Origin: Rickettsiales bacterium
Lineage (GTDB): Bacteria; Pseudomonadota; Alphaproteobacteria; Rickettsiales; SXRF01
DNA length: 64,000 bases
Direction: 5' to 3'
Assembly: GCA_021299465.1 (NCBI GenBank)
Contig: JAJTHB010000005.1
Span: 267,647 to 331,646, forward strand
Below, piece after piece: positions 19,458 through 28,500 of the stretch (its first letter is position 1; the number at the start of each line of letters is the position of its first letter). The position numbers were made by a program, and so were the translations under genes. The notes under the pieces are model-generated. The model had not been told where the DNA came from. It worked only from the letters and a program-made list of their open reading frames with translations, and searched no databases.

Positions 19458-20849
19458 ATGTCCATAGATATCCTGGTTGTAGACGACGAATCCGATATTC
19501 GTGATCTCGTGTCTGATATTTTAAAAGATGCCAAATACAGCACCCGCACAGCAGCAAATAGCGACAGCGCTTTTAATGCCATAGCAGAGCGCGTGCCATC
19601 CCTTCTTATTTTGGACATATGGCTGCAAGGTAGCGAATTGGATGGGCTTGGTGTTCTGGAAATGGTTCGCAAACGCTACCCGCATTTACCAGTCGTCATG
19701 ATTTCAGGACACGGCAACATCGAAACTGCCGTCACCGCGATCAAGATGGGGGCGTATGACTTCATTGAGAAGCCATTTAAAGAAGATCGCTTGTTACTCG
19801 TTGTGGCAAGGGCATTGGAAAACGCCAGACTCAAAAATGAAAACCAGGAACTAAAAACGCGTGGCAAGCCTGAGATGGCACTAAATGGTGCTTCTGCAAG
19901 CATTCAGCAAATTCGCACCGCGATTGAAAAAATTGCGCCGACGGCCAGTCGCGTACTGATCACTGGCGGGCCAGGCACTGGCAAAGAAATGCTTGCTCGC
20001 CTCATTCATAGTAAATCAACCCGCGCAGCCGGTAATTTTGTTATCATGAACGCTGCAGGACTAACTCAGGATCGTGTCGAAGCGGAGCTGTTTGGTGTTG
20101 AAGATACCAATCCAACCGGTGGCGCTGAGAAGCTGGGCTTATTCGAACGCGCACATAATGGCACGCTGTTCATTGACGAGGTGGCCGATATGCCGCTGGA
20201 AACACAGGGCAAAGTATTGCGCGCCCTTCAGGAACAAAGCTTTGCAAGGCTGCGGGGCAATCGTCGTGTAGAAGTTGATGTTCGCGTGATTGCCGCAAGC
20301 AATCGCGATCTTGAACACGAAATCGCCGATGGCCGTTTTCGTGAGGAACTTTATTACCGTTTAAATGTAGTACCAATTCGGATGCCATCACTTAAAGATC
20401 GCCGTGAGGATATTCCGGAGCTGTGCCGATATTTTCTGAAGCGTTCTGCTGAGATTGCCGGGCTTTCAGCGCGCGAGCTTTCTGAAGAAGCGATGGCGAT
20501 GCTGCAGGCCTATCATTGGCCGGGGAATGTTCGCCAACTTCGCAACATGATGGAATGGCTGTTGATCATGACATCTGACAGCAAAGAGGCAATTGCAGCC
20601 AGTGAGCTTCCGCCTGAGATTCTAACCTCTAATCCGGTGTTGGCGCGTCCAGAGACCAATGCAGACATTATGTCGATGGCACTGCGCGAAGCGCGTGAGT
20701 TGTTTGAGAAGCAATATCTTGCTGCCCAAATTGAGCGCTTTGGCGGTAATATCTCTAAAACCTCGGCCTTTGTCGGCATGGAGCGCTCGGCGCTTCACCG
20801 CAAGCTGAAAATGCTCGGCATCAACGAGAGCGATGAAAAAGTAGGCTAA
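19458..20849 (+). CDS. ntrX: Response regulator NtrX
   Basis: The 463-residue regulator has a receiver domain with phospho-acceptor Asp53, an AAA+ domain with Walker A GGPGTGKE (170-177) and Walker B LFIDEV (237-242), and a C-terminal helix-turn-helix (NISKTSAFVGMERSALHRKL). The GAFTGA loop that contacts sigma-54 is absent: the stretch after ELFG reads VEDTNPTGGAEKLGLFE. It may therefore regulate without sigma-54, as is reported for several alphaproteobacterial NtrX proteins. TTAGGA precedes the ATG. A 94-bp gap separates it from ntrY, enough for a separate promoter. Confidence 0.93.
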   Translation: MSIDILVVDDESDIRDLVSDILKDAKYSTRTAANSDSAFNAIAERVPSLLILDIWLQGSELDGLGVLEMVRKRYPHLPVVMISGHGNIETAVTAIKMGAYDFIEKPFKEDRLLLVVARALENARLKNENQELKTRGKPEMALNGASASIQQIRTAIEKIAPTASRVLITGGPGTGKEMLARLIHSKSTRAAGNFVIMNAAGLTQDRVEAELFGVEDTNPTGGAEKLGLFERAHNGTLFIDEVADMPLETQGKVLRALQEQSFARLRGNRRVEVDVRVIAASNRDLEHEIADGRFREELYYRLNVVPIRMPSLKDRREDIPELCRYFLKRSAEIAGLSARELSEEAMAMLQAYHWPGNVRQLRNMMEWLLIMTSDSKEAIAASELPPEILTSNPVLARPETNADIMSMALREARELFEKQYLAAQIERFGGNISKTSAFVGMERSALHRKLKMLGINESDEKVG

Positions 20850-20856
20850 AAGCCTA

Positions 20857-22578
20857 TCAGATATCCGCGAAGCAGTGTGTCTCTGCCTTGCCGCCCGGGT
20901 GGGTGAGCGCGCCTTTTTCAGCAGAGCCAACCAGCTGCGCGTATTTCCACAGCGCACCGGACTGGTAGTCCGTTTTCCTCGGCTTCCATGTTTTGCGGCG
21001 CTCAGCAAATTCCGCGTCGGTAACATTCACGCTGATGGTTCCTTTGGTGGCATCGATACTGATAATATCGCCATCTTTAAGCAGGCCAATCGCGCCGCCC
21101 ACTGCCGCCTCTGGTCCCACATGGCCGATACAGAAGCCGCGCGTGCCGCCAGAAAAACGACCATCCGTAATGAGTGCCACTTTTTCGCCAGCGCCTTGGC
21201 CATAAAGCGCGGCGGTGGTGGAAAGCATTTCGCGCATACCGGGGCCACCTTTTGGACCCTCATAGCGAATTACCAACACATCGCCGTCGCTATAGTCGCG
21301 TTTTTCGACAGCAGCGAAGCATTCTTCCTCACTGTCAAAACAGCGCGCAGGGCCCTGATGATAAAGATTCTTCAGACCCGCGACCTTCACGATCGCCCCT
21401 TCAGGCGCGAGATTACCCTTCAGCACCACCACGCCGCCTTCTTTTCGAAGCGGCTTATTGTGAGGATAAAACACATCTTGGCCGGTTGGGAACACGACAT
21501 TCTCTAAATTTTCCGCTACCGTTTTTCCGGTTACTGTCAGGCAATCACCATTCAAGAAACCCCCGTCTAGCAGAGTTTTCATTACCACCTGAACACCGCC
21601 CGCCTGATACATTTCAAGCGCGGTATATTTTCCGCCAGGCATCAGGTCGGCAAGGTAAGGCGTGCGTTTAAAGATTTCGCCCACTGCATGCATATCAAAA
21701 TCAATACCGACCTCATGCGCCATGGCGGGCAGATGAAGTGCCGCATTGGTTGAGCCGCCGGTTGCTGCCACAATGGCTGCAGCATTTTCAAAGGCTTTAC
21801 GCGTGCATATATCGCGCGGGCGCAGCTTGTTTTTAATGAGCTCCATCACTGCGCGGCCGGATTCAAATGCATACTGGTCACGCGATTCATACGGCGCGGG
21901 CGCGCCTGCAGAGCCGGGCAGGGCAAGGCCAATCGCTTCGGAAACACAGGCCATGGTGTTAGCAGTAAACTGCCCGCCGCACGAACCACCGGATGGACAA
22001 GCGACCTGTTCCAGCTCTTTCAGCTCCTCTTCGCTCATACCGCCTGCGGAATGTTTGCCGACACCTTCGAACACATCCACCACGGTTACGTTCTTGCCCT
22101 TATATTTACCGGGCAGGATGGTGCCGCCATACATAAACACGCTGGGCACATTCAGGCGCAGCATCGCCATCATCAGCCCGGGCAGAGATTTGTCGCAGCC
22201 CGCTAGCCCAACCAACGCATCATAACTATGGCCGCGCATGGTCAGCTCCACGGAATCGGTAATCACATCGCGCGAAACCAGCGAGGACTTCATACCCTGA
22301 TGCCCCATCGCGATGCCGTCGGTGACGGTGATGGTGGTGAATTCGCGCGGCGTGCCGCCCATGCTCGCAACACCTTTTTTTACCACCTGCGCTTGACGCG
22401 CTAGTGTGATGTTGCAGGGAGCGGCTTCGTTCCATGTTGTTGCCACGCCCACCAGTGGCGCGTGAATGCCGGCTTCAGTAATGCCCATGGCGTAAAGATA
22501 AGAACGATGTGGCGCTCGCTCAGGCCCTTCAGTGACGTGGCGGGAGGGAAGGCGAGACTTACCGTAAGTCTTGGTCAT
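20857..22578 (-). CDS. ilvD: Dihydroxy-acid dehydratase
   Basis: IlvD dehydrates 2,3-dihydroxy acids to 2-keto acids in valine, isoleucine and pantothenate synthesis. The 573-residue protein has the iron-sulfur ligands in LAGCDKSLPG and CPSGGSCGGQFTANTM, and the C-terminal GRFSGGTRGFCIGHV motif. Its presence argues against the amino acid auxotrophy typical of obligate intracellular relatives. It is the last gene of the minus-strand series, 72 bp after popZ, and converges on ntrX with only a 7-bp gap. Confidence 0.96.
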   Translation of the reverse strand: MTKTYGKSRLPSRHVTEGPERAPHRSYLYAMGITEAGIHAPLVGVATTWNEAAPCNITLARQAQVVKKGVASMGGTPREFTTITVTDGIAMGHQGMKSSLVSRDVITDSVELTMRGHSYDALVGLAGCDKSLPGLMMAMLRLNVPSVFMYGGTILPGKYKGKNVTVVDVFEGVGKHSAGGMSEEELKELEQVACPSGGSCGGQFTANTMACVSEAIGLALPGSAGAPAPYESRDQYAFESGRAVMELIKNKLRPRDICTRKAFENAAAIVAATGGSTNAALHLPAMAHEVGIDFDMHAVGEIFKRTPYLADLMPGGKYTALEMYQAGGVQVVMKTLLDGGFLNGDCLTVTGKTVAENLENVVFPTGQDVFYPHNKPLRKEGGVVVLKGNLAPEGAIVKVAGLKNLYHQGPARCFDSEEECFAAVEKRDYSDGDVLVIRYEGPKGGPGMREMLSTTAALYGQGAGEKVALITDGRFSGGTRGFCIGHVGPEAAVGGAIGLLKDGDIISIDATKGTISVNVTDAEFAERRKTWKPRKTDYQSGALWKYAQLVGSAEKGALTHPGGKAETHCFADI

Positions 22579-22650
22579 AAATTTACAAGCTGGTTAGCGT
22601 TTCTTCTAGCTGATCTTTTATATCAGCAATGAGTAACCAGCAACTAGCAA

Positions 22651-23232
22651 CTATTTGGTCAGTTTACGAATTTCAATCGTAACAATACGCTCAACGATGC
22701 CAGGCAAGTTTTTATCCAGCCAGTCTTTCATCATCGGCTTTAGCATTTCCATGACCATGGATTCAACGGAAGCCCCGGAAATAAAAGTCGGCGAGGGGGT
22801 CGCCTGAAAATTTGGAATCGGCGGTTCAGCAGCTTCCTGAAGCTTTTTAAAAGCGCTGGAAGCTGCTACTGCAGCCTGATCAGAAAGAAGTGTAGTTGCA
22901 AGGCTAGCGGGTGGCGTTGCAGATGCAACAGGTTGGGAGACTGGTTTTTCCACGGCGATGGCCTCATCAATTTTGCTTAAAACGTCGTTATTGGTAACGG
23001 GAGTTTCAGTAGGAATTTCGGCTTTAACTTCAGCTACAATATTGGCAGGAGCAGGCTCCTCAATAATATCAGTAAGTTCGAGCACATCTGATCCAAGGCT
23101 TGGCGTTTCTTCGCTTGCCGCTACGGTTGCAGCTGGTGCGCTCTCATCCTCGGAGATAATCTTCTTTATCGACTGGAGGATCTCCTCCATCGACGGCTCA
23201 GCAGCTCCAGTTGGTGTTTTGGCATCAGCCAT
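22651..23232 (-). CDS. popZ: Polar organising protein PopZ (DUF2497)
   Basis: PopZ forms a polar matrix that anchors ParB-parS and cell-cycle regulators in alphaproteobacteria. The 193-residue protein has the conserved N-terminal helix EPSMEEILQSIKKIISED (12-29). A long Pro/Ala/Glu-rich disordered middle follows. The C-terminal assembly region is MLKPMMKDWLDKNLPGIVER, close to the family signature. It lies after tolC and before ilvD on the minus strand. A parS site is present 33 kb away in the same window, which fits the role. Confidence 0.92.
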   Translation of the reverse strand: MADAKTPTGAAEPSMEEILQSIKKIISEDESAPAATVAASEETPSLGSDVLELTDIIEEPAPANIVAEVKAEIPTETPVTNNDVLSKIDEAIAVEKPVSQPVASATPPASLATTLLSDQAAVAASSAFKKLQEAAEPPIPNFQATPSPTFISGASVESMVMEMLKPMMKDWLDKNLPGIVERIVTIEIRKLTK

Positions 23233-23295
23233 ATTTTGCTCGTATTAGTAGTGTCTTTCACGGATCATACTATTGCTTGTATTAAAAAACTATTA

Positions 23296-24801
23296 TTACA
23301 GTCCTAGCAACTGATATTTTACGCTGTCGTAATGTTCTTTAGGGTCGTAGTAGGAAACAGGCAGCGCTAGCGAGCGTGCTGTCAAATCGCCAGTAGCCGC
23401 AAGCAATCTATATGCCTGGATACGCTCATTACGCTCTGCGATCACAACATCAACGCGTGCCTGAAATGCTTCCTGCTCAGCATCCAGCACATCAAGGATC
23501 GTACGAGTGCCATACTGGTTTTCTTGCCTGACACCATCCAGCGCAAGTTCAGCAGCGCTCAAAGCTTCCTTTGTAGAGAGAATGATAGCCTGAGCGGTTG
23601 AAAAATCTTGCCAGGCACTCGTGGCATTTTCGATGACAGCATTCCTGGTATCAAGTGCATCGAATTTGGCTTTATCGGCAAGATTACGCGCTTCCCTTAA
23701 ACGCGACCACTCAGCGCCTGATTGATATAGTGGAATCGAAACATTGAGGGTCAGTGCATCGGTATCAACCTTACCTATTTGCTGCGTGTTGCCATTTTCA
23801 ACACGTGACATCGAACCACGCACGCTGACTTCCGGCAAAATCGCGCCCGCGCGCGAATCTATATCGTATGACGCTGCTTTTTCTTCGAATGTCGCGGCGA
23901 GCAACGATGGATTTGTTTCCCCTGCCTTCTGGCGCACCACCTCAAGCGATTCGGGAATCATGGCCGGAAGTGGAGGCAAAACCAACTCAGCAGGAGGCTC
24001 ACTGGCAATCACACGACGGTAGGTTGCGCGAGCAACCTCGAGGTCACCAAGCGCCTGACGCTCGTCAGCCTGTGCTTTAAGCAGCCTTGCCTGCGACTGC
24101 GCAACATCGGTTTGAGTTAACTCCCCCACCTTAAAACGAGCCTGCGTTGCTTCAAATTGCTGCCTGAGAACATCAACATTATTTTGGCTCAACTTAAGAA
24201 TGTTGTGACGCTCATACATGGCCGTGTAAGCAATCACCGCATCATAAAGCACCTGCTGTTCTGCTGCATGGAGGCGTGCACGCCCCGCCCTGACACGCTC
24301 ACGCGATCCCTTAAAGTTCGCCCATGATTCGCCGCCGCTGAACACCGATTGCTCCGCAGTGATGCTTTTGCTGCTGGTATCCTGAAAGCTATCACCGCTA
24401 TCACCCACTTCTCGTTTTTGGCGGCCGCGGCTATAACCAGCTTCCACATTCGGCCTGAACCCAGATATCGCCTGCGCAACTGATTCATCAAGGGCAGCGA
24501 GCGCTTCGCGTTCTGCCTTTAGTGAAGGATGGTGGAGGTAAGCGCTAATAAGCGCCTGCTCAAACGTCTGCACGTTTGGTTTACCATCGATTACCGGTTC
24601 ATTAGGTTGCTTTGCTTCGGTTTTTTGATTTGATTCAACGGCAACAAAGGGAGCAACGCTGGATTCACTTTCACCAGTTGGTAATAATTTGGGTAGATTA
24701 GGTGGGATATTACTAATGACAGCTGGCGGTGGCAGCGTTTCCTGAGCGAAAGCAGCAAACGAAAAAAACCAGATAAATAACAACAGCCAGCAACGGATCA
24801 T
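23296..24801 (-). CDS. tolC: TolC-type outer-membrane channel protein
   Basis: This is an outer-membrane efflux and type I secretion channel of 501 residues. I use the ATG at 24801, which starts a clear signal peptide (MIRCWLLLFIWFFSFAAFAQ). An upstream extension to 24987 would run back into the preceding gene. Two outer-membrane efflux repeats follow, with alternating coiled-coil helices such as QNVDVLRQQFEATQARFKVG and the second-half segment QYGTRTILDVLDAEQEAFQ. A Pro/Glu-rich linker of about 65 residues precedes the first repeat. It lies 40 bp after the methyltransferase gene, an order common in alphaproteobacteria. Confidence 0.92.
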   Translation of the reverse strand: MIRCWLLLFIWFFSFAAFAQETLPPPAVISNIPPNLPKLLPTGESESSVAPFVAVESNQKTEAKQPNEPVIDGKPNVQTFEQALISAYLHHPSLKAEREALAALDESVAQAISGFRPNVEAGYSRGRQKREVGDSGDSFQDTSSKSITAEQSVFSGGESWANFKGSRERVRAGRARLHAAEQQVLYDAVIAYTAMYERHNILKLSQNNVDVLRQQFEATQARFKVGELTQTDVAQSQARLLKAQADERQALGDLEVARATYRRVIASEPPAELVLPPLPAMIPESLEVVRQKAGETNPSLLAATFEEKAASYDIDSRAGAILPEVSVRGSMSRVENGNTQQIGKVDTDALTLNVSIPLYQSGAEWSRLREARNLADKAKFDALDTRNAVIENATSAWQDFSTAQAIILSTKEALSAAELALDGVRQENQYGTRTILDVLDAEQEAFQARVDVVIAERNERIQAYRLLAATGDLTARSLALPVSYYDPKEHYDSVKYQLLGL

Positions 24802-24841
24802 GTAATAATGTATAATCGCAGCAGGCTGACGAGACAAGTAT

Positions 24842-25516
24842 TTAGAAAGAAAAACCAGCAGGTTTTGCAAATTCCGGCAGCAATGCAGAGCTGGCATCAA
24901 ATACTTCACGAAACTGAAGTCCGCCAGCTGCACGCGTAACCACCGTACCACGGCCAAGGCCAAGGCCGGAAGCAGGGCGACCTGCAACCTTAAAAACAGC
25001 TGTCAATTTACCGTGAATGGAAAGCTGAGAGCCAAGTGATTCGGGGATCACTTCTACTGCACCCGTGATTATAATGACGTCATACGGCGCAGAAAGCGCG
25101 TAGCCATCTGCTAGAGATCGCACATGCTGAAAATCAACATTACCGAGATTAAGCTTACTTAAATTTTGTTTTGCAACTTCTAGCATTTGGCTATCAGTCT
25201 CGGTGGCCACCACATGATGGGCGATTTTAGCCGCCAGCGCTACGACATAGCCAGTAACTGCGCCGACTACTAAAACGCGGTTAGTTTCGCTGATACCAGA
25301 AAGCAGTAGCAGTTTAGCTGCAGTAAGCGGTTCCATCAGGAAGCGGCCTTGGCCGATAGGAAGCTCTTCATCGACATAAGCTACTCCCTTGAGTGGCGCT
25401 GGCACAAAATGCTCGCGCGGCACATCCACCATGGCCTGCAAAATGCGCGGGTCGGTGATTTCATTGGTATAAAGCTGGCCGAGCGCCATGTGTTTTGCTT
25501 GTGAAGATGATGTCAT
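24842..25516 (-). CDS. Protein-L-isoaspartate O-methyltransferase-like protein
   Basis: A 224-residue member of the PIMT-like group found next to tolC in alphaproteobacteria. It has the substrate-side segments VPREHFVPAPLKGVAY (about 33-48) and GRFLMEPLTAAKLLLL (57-72), and an AdoMet-fold core. Motif I reads VVGAVTGY instead of the usual GxGSGY, so AdoMet binding may be weak. The acidic residue of the next strand is kept (VVATETD). The function could be protein repair or a tolC-linked role that is not yet defined. It begins 9 bp after ileS. Confidence 0.78.
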   Translation of the reverse strand: MTSSSQAKHMALGQLYTNEITDPRILQAMVDVPREHFVPAPLKGVAYVDEELPIGQGRFLMEPLTAAKLLLLSGISETNRVLVVGAVTGYVVALAAKIAHHVVATETDSQMLEVAKQNLSKLNLGNVDFQHVRSLADGYALSAPYDVIIITGAVEVIPESLGSQLSIHGKLTAVFKVAGRPASGLGLGRGTVVTRAAGGLQFREVFDASSALLPEFAKPAGFSF

Positions 25517-25525
25517 CGTGTCCTC

Positions 25526-28500
25526 TTATGCCGCTTTAGCAATTGAAATAATGACCTTCTTATCATCAATCTCGCTTTCGGTCGAGAAGGAGGCTGTTGC
25601 CGGCTTTTGCGCGAGCAGCGCGGTGGTGAGCGTCTGCTCCATCACATAATCCTTATGCGCCGCCAGCGCCGCGCTGATATTATCGGGCGCATCGATATGG
25701 AGTGAAATACGATCCGACACATGTAGCGCCGCATCCTTTCGCGCCTGCTGAATCGCCCGCACCATATCACGCGCGATGCCTTCGGCTTCGAGTTCCGGCG
25801 TGATTGTCGTATCCAGAATCACCAGCGCATCGTTAGTCGAAAGCGCCTGCGCGCGGTCTTTATATTCGGGCTTGGGTTCGAGCAGCAGCGAATATTCTCC
25901 TGCGAGCAACTTTTCGCCACAAATCTCCACCGTACCATCCACCTGCCTCCACTCGCCCTTTTTTGAAGCCGGAATAATCTGCTTCATCTTCTCCGGCAGA
26001 CGTTTCCCAAGGATGGGGTTATTGATGGATAGTTTGAAGGTGGCATATTTGGAAATATCTAATTCTGAGTTCACTAGCTTCACGTTTACTTCATCTTCAA
26101 TGATTTTTTTGTAATACTCACTATTGGGTGCTTCTTTGAAATAGGATCCGATAAAACTCAACTTATTCAATGGTTGACGCACCCGTATATTTACACGATT
26201 ACGAATCGCATGCGCTGCGTTGCATACATTTCGAGTCCAATCCATAAGTCCTACATTGACTTCATCATGACTTAACTCGTGAGAGGAAATTTTCTGTACT
26301 GTCTGAAATGATGGAAACTCAGCCAGATGCAAGCTCTTACTGGTTAGGCCTTGATAAATTTCATCGAGCGTGAGCGGCAGAAGCGGTGCGGCGGCGCGGC
26401 ACATCGTTTCGAGTACGGTGTAAAGCGTGTCGTAAGCTGCTTGCTTATCCGACGATTTTTCCTCCGCCCAGAAACGCTCCTTGCTGCGGCGAATGTACCA
26501 GTTATTAAGCACATCAAAAAACTGCGTTACAGCGTCGCATGCAGCTGGTGTGTCGTAGGCATCCAGCGCCGTGCGGATCGTATCAGTAGCCTGCGCGCAT
26601 TTAGCGAGAATGTAGCGATCCATAATGTTAGTTGGCGGTTCGCAGTTCGCAGTTTGCAGATGTTTTTCTTCTGACTGCCAACTGCCAACTGCCAACTGCG
26701 CACTGATTCCATCCGCATTCGCATAGAGCGTTAAGAAGTTATAGGCGTTCCAGATCGGCTTGATGGCGAGGCGCACGACATCGCGGATGAATTTGCCCTC
26801 AGGGTCAACGGCCAAATCTTGCCCGCGCATCACAGGGCTGGAGATCATCAGCCAGCGTAGCGCGTCCGCGCCATATTTATCCATCACCTCCATCGGGTCT
26901 TTATAGTTCTTGAGGCGCTTGGAATATTTAAGGCCAGTTTCAGAGTCCAGCACCACGCCGTGACAAATACAATTCTTAAACGGCGCTTTGTCGAAAAGGG
27001 CAGTCGAAAGCATAATCAGCGTGTTAAACCAGCCGCGCGTCTGGCCGACATATTCGGTGATGAAATCCGCCGGAAAATGTTTTTCAAACCAGTCTTTGTT
27101 TTCAAACGGATAATGCACCTGCGCGAACGGCATCGAGCCAGATTCAAACCAGCAATCGAACACATCTTCTACGCGCGTGTAAGTTTCGCCATCTTTCTCA
27201 ATCGTGATGTCATCGATATAAGGGCGGTGAAGATCAGTTACTTTTTTGCCGGAAAGTTTTTCCAGCTCTTCAATGCTACCAATTACAATTAGTTTGCCGG
27301 ATTTCGCGCGCCAAACAGGAATCGGCGTGCCCCAGAAGCGGTTGCGCGAGATACTCCAATCCGGCGCGGTAGCGAGCATATGCCCCATCTGGCCATCCCG
27401 GATATGTTCAGGAATCCAGTTGATCGTCTTATTAATCTCAACTGCGCGATCGCGGAATTTGGTCACCTCCACATACCAGCTTGGCATCGCGCGGTAAATC
27501 AACGGCATATCCGTGCGCCAGCAATGCGGGTAGTTGTGTTTGAAATCTTCCTGCTTAATCAGCTGGCCGGTTTGTTTGAGGTAATTGATGATGCGCAGAT
27601 TCGCGAGGCCGAATTTTGCGAGCTGCTCCGGTTTGTAAGGCTCGCTTTCCAGCTTGCCTTCTGTTTGCGCAATGACGTTAAGGCCACGTAATTGTAATTT
27701 GTCATTCCGAGCCAAGGGCGAGGAATCTTTAGATCCCTCCGCTGGCGCGTTCGGGATGACAGGAAATGGAATATCAAAAATCTCATCCGTATATTTGCCT
27801 TGGCCATCAACCGGTACGACCAGCTCGATGCCGTTTGCTTCGCAGCATCTCTGGTCATCCTCACCAAAGCCCGGCGCCATATGTACGATGCCCGTACCAT
27901 CACCATCAGTGACGAATGACGAGCCATCGAGAATGCGGAAGGCGTTTTTGTGATTAGCAAAGTAAGGGAAGAGAGGTTTGTAGGAGAGGCCGACTAAATC
28001 ATTAGCAGTTATGCCTGTTATGATTCGCATATGCTCTGCGCTGCCATGCTTTTGAGCAAAGTTATTAGCGCATATGTTTACGATGCCGGGCTTATCGTCA
28101 TCCAGTAAATAAACATATTCAACTTCTTTTCCTACAGCCAAAGCCAGATTGCTTGGCAATGTCCAAGGCGTTGTCGTCCATGCGAGCACATAATATTTAT
28201 CGGCTTTCGGCGCGCCTTTTGGGGCTTCTGTAAGTTCAAACGCCACCGTAATCGCCTTATCTTCGCGCTCACGATACGAATTATCCAGCTTCGTCTCAAA
28301 ATTACTTAAGGGCGTTTCCGCCGCCCAGCTATAGGGCATCACGCGGTGGGCTTCATAGACAAGGCCTTTGTCATAAAGCTGCTTAAATGCCCACAGCACG
28401 GATTCCATGAAATTTTTATCCATGGTTTTGTAGTCGTTTTTGAAATCCACCCAGCGCGCTTGGCGCGTCACATAATCTTCCCATTCGCGGGTGTATTTCA

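Noticed and set aside
20842..20857. Small AGGCT/AGCCT hairpin between ntrX and ilvD as a terminator
   Set aside because: The stem is only 5-6 bp with a 3-nt loop and no T-tract, and it overlaps the ntrX stop; the evidence is too weak.
20875..22225. Plus-strand open frames opposite ilvD
   Set aside because: ilvD is unambiguous over this span; the frames are shadows of its codon use.
22630..22660. Short CAACTAG/CCAGCAAC-like repeats after popZ, and similar words near 36160 and 28945
   Set aside because: The copies are short and degenerate; I cannot separate a repeat family from chance.
24802..24987. N-terminal extension of tolC to 24987
   Set aside because: It runs into the preceding methyltransferase gene and would hide a clear signal peptide that starts at 24801.
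26631..26705. CRISPR-like array in the heptamer repeat
   Set aside because: Repeat units are only 7 bp without unique spacers, and the region is part of the open ileS frame. No cas gene is present.
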